A stretch of DNA of 64,000 nucleotides, taken from NCBI RefSeq assembly GCF_965363235.1, contig NC_134845.1, forward strand, positions 65,067,261-65,131,260, given 5' to 3'. Below the pieces are notes generated by a model. That model saw only the letters and a program-made list of their open reading frames with translations. It was not told the origin of the DNA and ran no database searches. The translations under genes and the position numbers were made by a program. Of the stretch, positions 1 through 11,200 are shown piece after piece. Every line of letters starts with the position of its first letter. Positions within the stretch are counted from its first letter, which is position 1. Source of the DNA: Mytilus galloprovincialis. Taxonomy: Eukaryota; Mollusca; Bivalvia; Mytilida; Mytilidae.

Positions 1-1560
1 GGATAGAATTAGAATAAAATCCAAGATTAGGTTTGTAAAACTGATATAACATTTATCAATAACAATGAAAATTACAATACTGATTAATATCAAATTGTGG
101 TAGTAATTAGATGAATAATTGTATTATCTAGCTATGTCGGCGTTTCTTCTAAAATAAACTATAAACCAAATATATCGTATAAATTTAGTTGACCAAAACA
201 AAAATCTAATAAATGAACTGGGTGATTAATTATAATTACCATAACACACGAATACAACAGAAAAAATAAGATTTACAACTACAAACGATAAGACATTTGA
301 CAAAATCCGATGAGAATAACAAATATAACATCAAATCTAAATATATAAATTTTGGATAGAAAAGTACCGTGACACGTCTTATAGCAATGTGAATTTACAC
401 TCAACAAAACAGTCACAATCGGGAATAAGTCACGGTCGGTAATTAAAAGAGATAACAGTAGTATAACGGTATTCAATAGTCATAAATCGATTAGAGAAAA
501 ACAAATCAGGGTAACCAACCAAAACCCGAGGGAAACACATCAATTATAAGAGGAAAACAACAGATCGAACAACAGAAACACTGAACTGCAACAACATGAA
601 CGAAAACAAACGCCAACATACATGTGACCCTTCATGACATTTTTAGGCTCATGCAAGTTATGGCGGTAAACTTCATATTGAGAAAACACCTCTCAACCGT
701 CGTCGTAAAGTCACATAACGTAATCGGGGCACCTGTAATAAAATGTCCAATTGTATCATGCAGTTCAATATTTTCTTTTCTTGGTTTATTTGGATCTTAC
801 ATTAAGATATACAAGACAAGGTGATATTTTACGTAAATTTAGTAAATAACGTAAAAATCGTGTAAGGCAAACTAAAAATTGTGTCTTGGTATTCACTTTC
901 TTAGTATTAATGTAAATTTCTTTAAGACAAAGTAAAATATTAATAAAATCCAAAGTAACAAAAAAACACATAATTCTGTTATTTTGCAGAATCTATCGAA
1001 ATAACTTCTCCGGGTGTTTTGCAATTGAATCAATGGACCCTTCATAAAACTGCAAAAAACTCATGTTTACCCTCTTCACACATAGAAACGGACTTTTTGA
1101 TAACTTTAGCCAAATCTCTCACTTATATGGCAATGTTAGAAATACCGCTAAAATGACAACATTATGCGACAGGAATACAGTACTAATAAATGCCAGAACA
1201 CTCAGGACAGAGATGTACATAAATAAATAATCAAATCAAATTAAGACAGATTGCAATTATACACACGTTCATTCATCATCACAAGTGTGCATTGTTACAG
1301 ATCATCGCATGTATTTTAGTTATATTTCTTCAAAACTCACTATATTTTATGCTTACTTAACGTGCTTAAAGTACAAAAAAGACTATACATTAAGGTATAT
1401 ATTAGAAAACGGGTATTGCGTCAAGCAAACGGGAAATCCCATGGCCAAAAAAAACCGGAATATTATTCACAGAGGGACAATAGAAAACAAAACACAAAAT
1501 AGAAAACTAAAATAGAAAACAGAAAACTTAATTATACGAATCCCATCAAAGAATGGGAAA
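1..1560. other. AT-rich stretch, no gene seen
   Basis: No open frame here shows a recognisable domain, plausible splice context or repeat structure. The short open frames are what AT-rich sequence gives by chance. Confidence 0.6.
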
Positions 1561-1564
1561 AGTT

Positions 1565-1980
1565 CCGTCAGACTAATTGACCCTTGTAAGAATATACAAC
1601 GACACTTTTTTCTGGTATTTTGATCTGAAAATCTGAGAACGTATTGTCCATGACATGTACCATATCACGAATGTGACCTACCGAATTAGACTAATTACCG
1701 GATTTGTAATAACATTAGCAACATGACGGGTGCCACAATGGGAGCAGTATCTGCTTACCCTTCGGTAAAACATGATATCATCCTCAGTTTTTTGGTGGGA
1801 TTCGTGTTGCTTAGTCTCTAGTTTTTCTATGGTGTGTCTTCTAAACTATTATTTGTCTGTTTGTCTTTTTATTTTAGCCATGGCTTTGTCAGTTTATTTT
1901 CAATCTATGGGTTTGACTGTTTTTGTTTACAATACTATAAAGACCTTCTACTTTGTATTAATTTGAAAAATGTGATTTGA
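1565..1980 (+). repeat. dispersed bivalve repeat, family X, copy 1
   Basis: It shares an ordered series of motifs with copies near 20.0-20.5 kb and, inverted, 55.9-56.2 kb: 'gtgacctaccgaattagac', 'atgacgggtgccac', 'ggtgggattcgtgttgc', 'agccatggctttgtcag'. From memory this is an abundant Mytilus repeat. No intact protein is visible. The open frame around 1772-1966 is only a reading of the repeat. Confidence 0.6.
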
Positions 1981-2382
1981 TTCATTGCTTTAAATTTAAA
2001 GTTCATTAAAATTCATGTGATCCTCCCTTTTTTCATAGAATACACTCATATGAATAAGAACACTCTACGCAACAAAAGACAATTTATAACTCCTACTTTT
2101 AACAAAAACATTGTCTTATAATTAAAAAAAAATCATATCATCATTCCTTGTGTTACATAGCCGTGCTGAAAACCAATACTAATACAGTAAAACATTTCCC
2201 TGGGTAGAATACATTTGATACACACTAATGGTTATCTACATAAACTTTGAAATGCGAAATCCGTTTAAAGATATTGATCATTGTTAAAAGGTCAAATCAA
2301 CCGTCACTACATTAATATTTCCTTAAAGCTTAATGATATTTTCTATTTTTAGCTATTGTAATTTAAAAGTTATGTTCACACG

Positions 2383-4902
2383 ATGTTTTTGGTTTTGATT
2401 CCTGTTTTGTTATTCACAAGAGAAAGTTATGGTAAGTAATATATGCTACACCATCTTAAGAATGCACTTTGCCGTAAACCGTCTTAATCTTAATCTTACC
2501 ATGAACCGTCGTAGCACTAGTCATTACAAAAAATGATTTTTATTACACTATTAGTTTTTTCTTTTGTAACATCCATTATAACAATAACGTGATGCAAATC
2601 ATGTAAAACAAAGGGTCTCAAAAGTAAAGCCATTAATGTCTATTTTGATATGGGAAGTCGCAATATAAGTTTCAGAATAATTTCTTAATTCAAGGATTGG
2701 AAATTAAAACACTAACAGCTTCATGTAGATAAGGATGATATCTCTACTATGTATTGAACCGTAGCAGATGCTGAATAAATGATTGATAGTTTTCAAAATA
2801 TCGATGACGATTTCAGCATCACGAAAATTGTTCTCCGAAAGTTACAACTTTTACTTAATACTTTAAGCTTGCAAACCAAAATTTTTTATTCAGTATCTAT
2901 AATACTAAAATTGCGAGGTCCAATTTGTCAGCCGTCATCGGGTAAAAACGACAAATTAAAGAAATCAACTCTATATATAACTAATATAGGACAATGGTGT
3001 AGATTAAAAATTACACCACTCCAGACCCTTTTGTTTTCCACATAATTAATATTGCCAATAATTAACAAGTTCCGGGTCTAATCCGATACCGATACCAATA
3101 GTATATTCACCTGTTAGCTATTACCTTATCTGTACGTTCCGCATTTGACAGGCGCACCACCAAACGGTGTATTTAGGATTTTGCTATATACACGGGTCAT
3201 AATCAAAGGGCTGATACTACTAAATTCAATCATTGTCAAATTTTTCCCTATTGTAGCTTCATTCAGCAATCAACAAGACTTTCTAAGATAACTAATATAG
3301 GACCATGCTGTTGATTAAAAAATACCCTATTCCTGGACAGCCTGGACCTTTTTTTTCCAAATAATTAATATTTCCAATAATTGATAAGTTCCAGGTCGAC
3401 GGGTTCAAACAGAAAGATTTGAAAGCAGAGGAAACTGTGTATCTTATAATCGACATGACTTTATCAGATGACAATACCAATTACTAAAATAAGGCTTAGG
3501 CATAGTTATATACTTTAATTCAGTCAGGGGCCTTTTATAGCAAACTATGCGGTATGGGCTTTGATCATTGTTGAATGCTGTACAGTGACCCATAGTAGTT
3601 AATTTTTTGTCATTTGGTCTCATTTGCAATCGTACCACATCTCCTTTTTTTATATGTACACAAAAAACAACATACACAAAAAGCAAAGGAAAAGTGCTTG
3701 TATTGCTGTTCTTCATCTCAAAGTCACAGTGATATATTCCACACGGAGCAAAAAACACTCTCACCTCACTACAAGTTTAAGACAGCCCCTAGCAACAGGC
3801 AAGGATGCTGAATTTAAACGATCAATATGAAATAGTTATTCAATTTCAACAATTTTAAAATATGATGTAACTGTTTTTTAAATAATTTGGACGATTGTTT
3901 GTCCTTAATGAGTGGAGTAACGTTTGAACAACTTGATTTAACGTGTATAGTAATGTAATGACCAAAAGTTTAGTAACGTGTGCTGTGTATGTTAATACAA
4001 TCTGTAAATTTTCCACAGGAATAGAGTGTGTCAAATGTACAGACGCTTGTTTGAAGGGATCGTCTACCCCTTTTGTACTACAGCATTTTGATTCAACACA
4101 CAGACATCCAGAATGTGACAAAGCACTAATAGATAAACCGGATTCAGGGGTAACATTGCAAAACTGTATGGATGCTCCAGGTCACGATCAAGTAAATAAG
4201 TGTGGAAGATTGATAGGAACAGTGAATGTGTCCATACAGACCCAATTTGTCGATGTAAAAGGTACTGGTTGAACGTTAATGAAATAATTTCTCTTTTAAA
4301 AATCCCCATACATTCCCGAAACATGATAAGCTTGACACTCTTATCATTATCTTTTACGTTTTATTCAATTTTAATCTCGCACAAAGTCCAGTATTTGTTT
4401 TTGGTTTATTTGAACTAGAATGTCATGAAAAGTTAATTTTCTATATAAACTATAGACTAAATAATGAAGTAAATTATCTCTATTCAAATGCATATTTAAT
4501 TTGTGATAAACATTTTCTTTCTTCTTTTTAAACAAATGTCTAGCGAAACTCACGATTATATTTTGTATTATAGATTTTCCTATACATTTTCTGATCAGAG
4601 GATGTTTCATCGTAGAAAAGACATTAAGAGGAGGATGCTATCAAGACAAACAGATTATTGATCAACAGAGAGGTGTTTTGTCTAATTTCTTCAAAGAAAT
4701 AATGTCTTTGCAATTTGGAGAAGTTGATGCAAAATTGTGTGTAAATCAAGCCAACAACTCAAGAACATGGGGCACTAATGTCTCAAATTCCAACAACTTA
4801 AGCACATGGGGCACTAATGCGTCTAAAGATTACTTATTGCAGGATTTCCTCATATGCTTGTGTCTTAGTTTTATTTTCTTTATAAATAAAATTATTACAT
4901 GA
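2383..4902 (+). CDS. Ly6/uPAR-like secreted or GPI-anchored cysteine-rich protein, three exons
   Basis: Exons are 2383-2431, 4019-4261 and 4601-4902. Both introns are phase 1, with donors GGTAAGT and GGTACTG and acceptors TTTTCCACAG and GATCAGAG. Together they give 594 nt, 197 residues plus stop. Exon 1 is a signal peptide (MFLVLIPVLLFTRESYG). The mature part starts IECVKCTDAC and has cysteines at 20, 23, 27, 49, 66, 78, 99, 110 and 144. A short NN(S/L)..TWGTN repeat is duplicated at about 148-171, with several N-x-S sites. The last 20 or so residues are hydrophobic, as in a GPI-anchor signal or membrane tail. Spacing, phase-1 introns and hydrophobic C-terminus fit Ly6/uPAR (three-finger) proteins, but an odd count of nine cysteines is unusual, so the family call is inference. 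A pyrimidine tract ending in AG just before the ATG is conserved in the paralogues at 5.8 and 63.5 kb and may be the acceptor of a 5' UTR exon. Four related pieces lie in the window. Confidence 0.62.
2955..3410 (+). repeat. intronic direct repeat, two copies
   Basis: Two diverged copies (about 2955-3090 and 3275-3410) share 'ataactaatataggac', 'ataattaatatt', 'ccaataatt' and 'aagttcc.ggtc'. They lie in intron 1 of the Ly6-like gene, in a part absent from the shorter intron of the 5843-6930 paralogue. Confidence 0.6.
3515..3655 (-). repeat. dispersed repeat family A, inverted copy
   Basis: Read on the minus strand it matches the series seen at 21.86 and 51.92 kb (accaaatgaca, ttaactactatgggtcac, cccataccgcat, ctataaaaggcccc). 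The 106-residue open frame over it (3444-3764) is a reading of the repeat, not a gene. Confidence 0.6.
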
Positions 4903-5084
4903 TTGCAAATCAGACAGACTAATCATTTGTAAATGCCTTCCACAATTTCAGTCATATTATTGGCTGTTCAAAACACTTCAAATGTCCAATCAATCAAATG
5001 AAAATTAACTTAAATTTTGTCAGAATATATTATCTTTTCTAATATTTAAAAAGAGGAAAATGTGGGATGATTCACAATAGACAA

Positions 5085-5170
5085 AATGACACAAAAAATA
5101 ACCACTTAAGGTCACCTTGTGACCTTTAACAATTAACGAAGCCCATACGGCATAACTAGTTATAAATAGC
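5085..5170 (+). repeat. dispersed repeat family A, partial copy
   Basis: Shares 'ggtcacc', 'aacaatta', 'aagcccatacggcata' and 'agttataaatagcc' with other family A copies. A related piece sits about 550 bp after the orphan third exon at 48739, so it may have been duplicated along with the gene. Confidence 0.5.
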
Positions 5171-5924
5171 CTCATAATATACATTAAACTTTTTTAAACT
5201 AAAAAACAATATACAGAATTGTATTTAAAAAGCTTAATACGTGTGGTAAAGAGTCCCTGGATGATGATGTGTTTAAATGTTTAAGATAAGTTTAATGAGT
5301 ACGTTGACAATATAAATACAAACAATCCATATACACTTCACTTTCTTTATGAATCATCTAATTGAAATAGACTACATGTACATTCACTTATATTGATTAA
5401 AAGGCTATTGATGCCTGGAGGTGTGCATCCTAATTAACGTATACGGTTAACTTACTTTGTGAACAATCAAATGGACTGTTTATGCTAGACGTTTTAGATA
5501 TATTTATATGGAAATGCATTTCTACAGGCCGTAGATATCTTTATCATGAACAATTGACGTGTTCACCATTGCCGATTTGATGAGTGTCATGATGTTTATA
5601 TGCGTTACATAGTCGTTCGGAAATTCGTATACTACTATTTTAAAAACCTTTCGCTGGGAAGAGTATACTTGATAAACACAAATGTACATTTGAATGAATT
5701 TAGAAATGCGACATATGTAATAATATGATGATAATCATTGTTAAGAGGTCAAATCAACCCACACTACATTAATATTTCCTTAAATTCACATTATCGTTTT
5801 CATTCTTAGGTATTGTAATTGGTTTGGTATGTTCATACTACGATGTTTTTTATTTTGATTACTATTTTGTTTTTCACAACAAAAGGTTATGGTAAATAAG
5901 ATGTGATTCACCATTCTACACTTT

Positions 5925-6075
5925 TGGGGCCATTTATAGCTTGCTGTTCTGTGTGAGCCAATAGTCCATGTTTAAGGGTATACTTTGACGTATAATTGTT
6001 AACTTTTTATACATTGTAACTTGGATAGAGAGTTAACTCATTGGCATTCATACCACATCTTCTTAATTATCATAT
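5925..6075 (-). repeat. dispersed repeat family A, degraded inverted copy
   Basis: Minus-strand reading gives 'aagatgtggtatgaatgccaatgag', matching the head of the copy at 63.8 kb. It lies in the intron of the broken Ly6-like copy. Confidence 0.5.
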
Positions 6076-6234
6076 ATATATATGTAGTACTTGAAAATTA
6101 AAACTGTTATTTAGTTTTTTATTTTTCTTATATAAAAAACTGCTTACTAGTTGGTTTAATGAATGGGTTAAACAGGTATAATGCAGATATTAGAAAATGC
6201 TTATTTTTACGGGGCTATCATAAGTACTGCATTG

Positions 6235-6420
6235 TTTTCCATATGCACAAAATTTGCCATAGATTCGGAAACAACAAAAAATCCGCCATAGATTAGGATA
6301 TTACAAGACTTGCCATAGATTAGGATTGTAAAACTCTGCCATAGATTTGGGATGGTAAACGTCATATTTTCCAAAGATTTGAAATCTGTCATAAATTTGG
6401 AACCTTCCATAGATATGAGT
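6235..6420. repeat. imperfect minisatellite, unit about TTGCCATAGATTNGGA
   Basis: At least six diverged copies of a core 'ccatagattaggat' at irregular 20-35 bp spacing. The minus-strand open frame 6410-6207, with its repeated ILIYG motif, is a translation of the repeat. Confidence 0.75.
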
Positions 6421-7159
6421 CCAACATTTATACATCAAATAAAGAGTACCGCTAAGTTACAATTTTACGTTAAGGAATGAGAAACCACCCCTAAAAATAT
6501 GATGTTAAATTTTTGTTTAATAAATGTTGACGGTTCGTTGTCATGACTGGAAATTTAAAAAAAAAAACAGACAGCTTCATGTATGCAAGAATGATGCCTA
6601 TACAAAATAATAACCTTCAGCAAACGCTGAATAACCGATTAACATTTTTAAAAACAACAACAGTTGATACTAAAACTTTGAAACTAAAATTTGAATTAGG
6701 TATAAATTGGACCACTGACTGATCTGTTCTTAAGGAATGGAGTTACGTTTGAACAACTTGATTTAAGGTGTGTAGTAATATAATGTCCAAAAATTTAGTA
6801 ACGTGATCTTTGTTCGTTAATACAATCTTTCAATTTTCCACAGGAATAGAGTGTATCAAATGTACAGACGCTTTATTAAAGGGATCGTCTGTCCCGTTTG
6901 TACTATAGCATTTTGATTCAACACACAGAAAATTGATATAACTAGCAACGCGATCAAGTTGTTCTTTGGTTTGTCTTACTAAAACACAATCAGCGGCCGT
7001 GAGTGCTTAGTTTTGTTAATTCATAAATTAATGATAGCAATGCTTCAATGTGGATAGCTGTAATGCTTTTCAGGACAAGCAAATCCAAGAATCATACCTC
7101 AATTAGCAATGAATTTATGCTGAAGATCAATATAGTTTTACAGATATGTTTTATAGCAT

Positions 7160-7290
7160 GACGTACTATCTATAGTATCAAAGGTACCAGGATTATAATT
7201 TAATACGCCAGACGCGCGTTTCGTCTACATAAGACTCATCAGTGACGCTCAGATCAAAATAGTTATAAAGCCAAACAAGTACAAAGTTAA
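7160..7290 (-). mobile_element. hammerhead-bearing repeat, copy 1
   Basis: A roughly 130-bp unit shared with 58.72-58.86 kb and, more distantly, with copies at 25.4, 60.1 and 63.1 kb. It runs (minus strand) from 'aactttgtacttgtttggc' through the hammerhead core to 'tcctggtacctttgata'. It splits a local tandem repeat: one copy of 'agcatgacgtactatctat' lies just left of it and the array lies just right. Confidence 0.7.
7204..7250 (-). ncRNA. type I hammerhead ribozyme motif, intact core
   Basis: Minus strand: core CTGATGA (7242-7236), stem II GTCT/AGAC with a 5-nt loop, core GAAA (7222-7219), stem III ACGC/GCGT around a 7-nt loop, cleavage triplet GTA (7206-7204). All invariant core positions of the hammerhead are present. 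Stem I pairing is weak, as is known for minimal type I forms in Penelope-like elements and animal retrozymes. Activity is inferred, not shown. Confidence 0.7.
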
Positions 7291-7433
7291 TAAATCACGT
7301 GTTAAAGCATGGCGTACTATCTATAAATCACGTGTTACAGCATGACGTACTATCTATAAATCACGTGTTACAGCATGACGTACTATCTATAAATTACGTG
7401 TTAAAGCATGACGTACTATCTATAAATCACGTG
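7291..7433 (+). repeat. 33-bp tandem repeat, about 4.3 copies
   Basis: Units start at 7291, 7324, 7357, 7390 and 7423 (partial), consensus 'taaatcacgtgtta' + 'cagcatgacgtactatcta', each differing by 0-3 bases. The palindrome CACGTG recurs in every unit but one. Confidence 0.9.
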
Positions 7434-7439
7434 GGCATA

Positions 7440-8210
7440 TACCCGTTACCAAACGGTTAGTTTATCATGGGAAGGCTATTTCGGAAAAAGCGTAGTCCAT
7501 CTTTTTGTGTTTTGTTTATTTAATGATAAATCTTCTTTCCAGGAAAAATATCTTTTTTTTTTTCCTTTTCCGGTTTGTTTTTTCTTGGGGAGGGGTGGTC
7601 TATCAAAGCATGGAAGTATTATATTGTACTTTTCTATTACCAGTGCTTGACTAATCATCCAACTCGATGAGATTTTAACCGTCAAAACGTAAAATCAATT
7701 CGGAAATGGTGCTTAATTTTTTCCTAATCAGTGTTGAATTGTCTTAATTTGTCAAGCCAGTATCCAGTCAGTTCTAAAGGGGTCATACAAGTTACAACTA
7801 AGAATGTGTAATAGTGAATATCCATATCAATAGATAATGTCAAAAAACAATTTAATTAAATCTTTATTGTTCTCAAAGAAGGTTAACAACGCCCAACCCA
7901 TCTCACGAGCCCCTCCTGCTTACTTTTTTAACTGAAATAAACGTACAATGCTTTCAGAATGAATTCATATAAGTTTATAAACAAGAAGAAAAACAAGCTT
8001 TTGCTAGTGTTGCTACTACCATATCTAGATTAGTGTTTCGGTGTACAAAATTGTCTACATGGCCTTTCTTCACAGTTTATGCGTCGTAAAAGTAAAACAA
8101 AAATTGCACAGTGAATAAAAAATCAGATGTCTAGAACTTTAAATGATAGAAGGCATCTGGTGAATAAATTGTTACAAAACTGGGAGGCTAGCTAAATAAG
8201 GCAGTCATAA
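7440..8210. other. unassigned intergenic stretch
   Basis: Nothing recognisable. It lies downstream of the 3' end of the minus-strand WSC/PAN gene and should hold its 3' UTR, but I see no clear AATAAA on that strand close to the stop. Confidence 0.4.
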
Positions 8211-8214
8211 CTGT

Positions 8215-11200
8215 TCATAAAAGCAGATGGATTGAAGTGTTAGGGTCCATTATATTGGCTTCACAAAGATTTATAGTGTTCTCAAACAGGCTGCAGAGTT
8301 TACTCTGTGAGGAAAAAGAAAACAATTTACAGTCAATGGTTTCTCCACACACCCTCGCACAGTAAACTTTAGCTTTTATGCCAGTTGTGTAAATAACTTG
8401 GGATTTGGTTGGCTGACTTGAAATGTTTTTTCCATAGAATGCAGTACCGTACTGTTGAAAAGTTGGAGTACTAAGGACTTCCCCTACAATTTAAATACAA
8501 TATTTTGTATTAGTTATAATCACATTCAACAATGGACTTCTTGAACCAAGCTTGTGTTTGTTTTGCATGACATCCATAGGATTTTTTTAATTGTATTTTA
8601 CATTCTTTGTTATACACAATGTATGCCTGGTCAGTTGTAAATCTTATTACAGATATAATTTCTAACACTATATGTCCATTCTTTTGATTCAAAAGATTAT
8701 GGGTTTAAGAACAATAAGAACAAGTTTACTGACATACGTTTTTTTTTTCATTTTTGATGATCGTACAGTACAGTACAGTGACATGCACGTCCTTTGATCT
8801 CTTGTAGATACTTGTCTCATTGACCACATTGCCAAGGAAAGATAGGTAGTTACTTCATTAGGTTAATCCAGATCATGATTGCGTCTGAATTTTTTTCGAA
8901 GATGGCTTCAACGGTTACTTATAAAACAAGGATTTCCTAAAGTTGCCGTTAAAGTCATCTTTGAAAATTTTTCAGACGCAATCATGATTTGGATGACTAT
9001 AATGAAATGACTATCACAGATATGATAAATTCCTATCATCCTTTCATCATCCATGACTGGTCAGGAAATGAGACAGCCCAAATTCTTTTTATTAGTCACA
9101 TGCAACACAACAGATTTCACTAACGGAGCTTTAACTACCTATCCTTTCGGAGCATCTCAGTTACCCGCCAGTTTTCGATGTGATCTTCAATCTTACGTGT
9201 ATTTTTGTTATACGTGATTGTCTTTTTCATTCTTTATCTATTGTTCATGGTGTTGACAGGGATTTTTCGACTTCTTATTTTTAAATGCCTCTTTGGTGTC
9301 TCCTTACTTTTTAGTTTCTCTTTCTTTTCTTTTGTTCACGTCCTTGTATTGTTTTGGAGTGGAGTGTAGAAAACGACACTTCGGAAAATTGTCTTATAGA
9401 AAAGAACCAGACAAAACGGTTTAATGTATAGTGAACAGTAAAACATATATCTAAAGTATGATGCAACATTTTGAAATCAAATATCCCGCAAATACATACA
9501 AATATGACAAACCCAAATAAAGAATATAACTAAACTACAAGATAAAAAAGATGAAAGACAAAAAAAAAACACAGTCAGCAAAAGAAACTACTTATTTGAT
9601 GTTGTTCCAGGAATAAATATGAACCACTTCAAACGTGAAACGTTTAGAGAGAATTCCACGCTATATCAGATAATTGACCCTTAACTAAAATCTGTGCCAC
9701 AATAAATAATAAATGAAGTGAAAAGGGTATAAGCTACAATAATTTTACATATGCAAGTAAGTGAATGACAGATCTTTGTTAGTCTCAATCTGTTATATTT
9801 TTCACATGTTTTTGTCTCATGTTGCGATGAAAGAAACCTTATGTCTATTGTTGAAGGCCGTGTGCTAGCCTTAAGATGTCTCTTTGTTTTTGTTGTGTCG
9901 TACGGTTGCTGTCTTTATGCGTATTGCATAAGTCTCTTATAAATTAAAGTTATACATTAATAATTTAATTTTGGATGTAACGCGTCTTCTGATTGGCTGA
10001 CGTTATTTTGTTATCAGCCCATAGACATAATTCAGTCATGTGACCATGACGTCATCAACTTTTTCATGGTTTTCTACGATTTAAAATGGAATTTAGAATT
10101 ACATTATAAGAAATGACTGTAATATTTTTTCTGTCTATTTGAAATAACATAAAAAATGTGGTGCACACTGTTAAATAACCCGCCCCGCGCGTTATTCAGT
10201 GTGCACCAAATTTTTTATGTTATTTCTTCATAGACAGAAAAAATATTACAGTCATTCCTTAAATAACTAAATGACATACAGTTACATAACAATAACTAAT
10301 GTTTAACACAATTATTCTGTAAATGTGCAATATAATGTAGGCCTAAAATATAAAAACAAAGCAACCGTACTGATACGATATATAGAAAGTCTCCACTCCC
10401 CACCACACATCTGTGACCAGTTTCCATAGCACGGTGTACTACATTCTGAATCGCTGACATTTGGGTGGATTGCAAGATCTGAGTATGGATCATTACCACA
10501 ATGACACCATTGCCGAGACTGAAAAGAATAACTGCGAGATTTCAAAAAAGAATAAGAGATTTAAAACATTTCTTGTTGAGGTGTTTAAATGTCTTAATTG
10601 TTATCTATATTTAGTTGCCACATTTTCTCATATTAATGCTTCACAAGACCTCTTTTATGGAAATGATTTCTAATGTTTCATAAATTGCGCCTGGAATTCT
10701 TTGGCTATTTAGTTCATATACCTTTTCTGTTTTATGCCAGAAAGTTTGTTTGTATGTCCAAAAATAAATGTGTGAATTGTTTTTGATTTGGCGTTCAAAG
10801 AATGAAAATAGCAAGCACAGCAGTCAAACTGACATTGAATGCGTGTAAACTTTTTTCTAAGCAAAAAAAATAAACCATTGATTCTTTTAATTAAACTTCA
10901 ATGTTAAAAGCAGAAAAAGAAGTTTAAAAAATAAGCGTTCCATTATTTATGATTTAAATATTCACACTATAAAACACCAGTTGATTGTTTTCTGCCAATC
11001 AAAATTGTGAAATTATTACGAAACATGAATAGAATGTGAAAATGTATAACAATTACCTGCATTCCTGCATACTTGAAACCATCATCTGCACATCCAAGAA
11101 TGCAGAAGTCAATAGTCAGGCTTACAAAATGTATGCCTCCATATACATAGGGAAACTTTCTGATAGGATCAGAATCTACAAAACAGCCTATGTAATCTGC

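Larger units (their letters stand above)
5843..6930 (+). pseudogene. broken Ly6-like paralogue (exons 1 and 2)
   Basis: Exon 1 at 5843-5891 encodes MFFILITILFFTTKGYG and keeps a phase-1 donor (GGTAAAT). Exon 2 starts at 6844 after TTTTCCACAG and aligns closely with exon 2 of the 2383-4902 gene (IECIKCTDAL..GSSVPFVL). It has lost the third cysteine (Cys to Leu), has an in-frame TAG at 6906-6908, and homology stops near 6928, after 'tcaacacacag'. No third exon follows. The about 300 bp before the ATG and the intron ends also align with the intact gene. This is a truncated tandem duplicate. Confidence 0.75.

Noticed and set aside
3444-3764. 106-codon minus-strand frame
   Set aside because: Most of it is an inverted family A repeat; no domain.
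6207-6410. Minus-strand frame with ILIYG repeats
   Set aside because: Direct translation of the CCATAGATT minisatellite.
7291-7433. CRISPR array
   Set aside because: The repeats are adjacent with no spacers, and the DNA is animal nuclear.
10296-10499. Minus-strand frame parallel to the WSC exon
   Set aside because: It overlaps exon 3 of the WSC/PAN gene in another frame; only the frame giving WCHCGNDPY and CGGEWRLSIY makes a domain.
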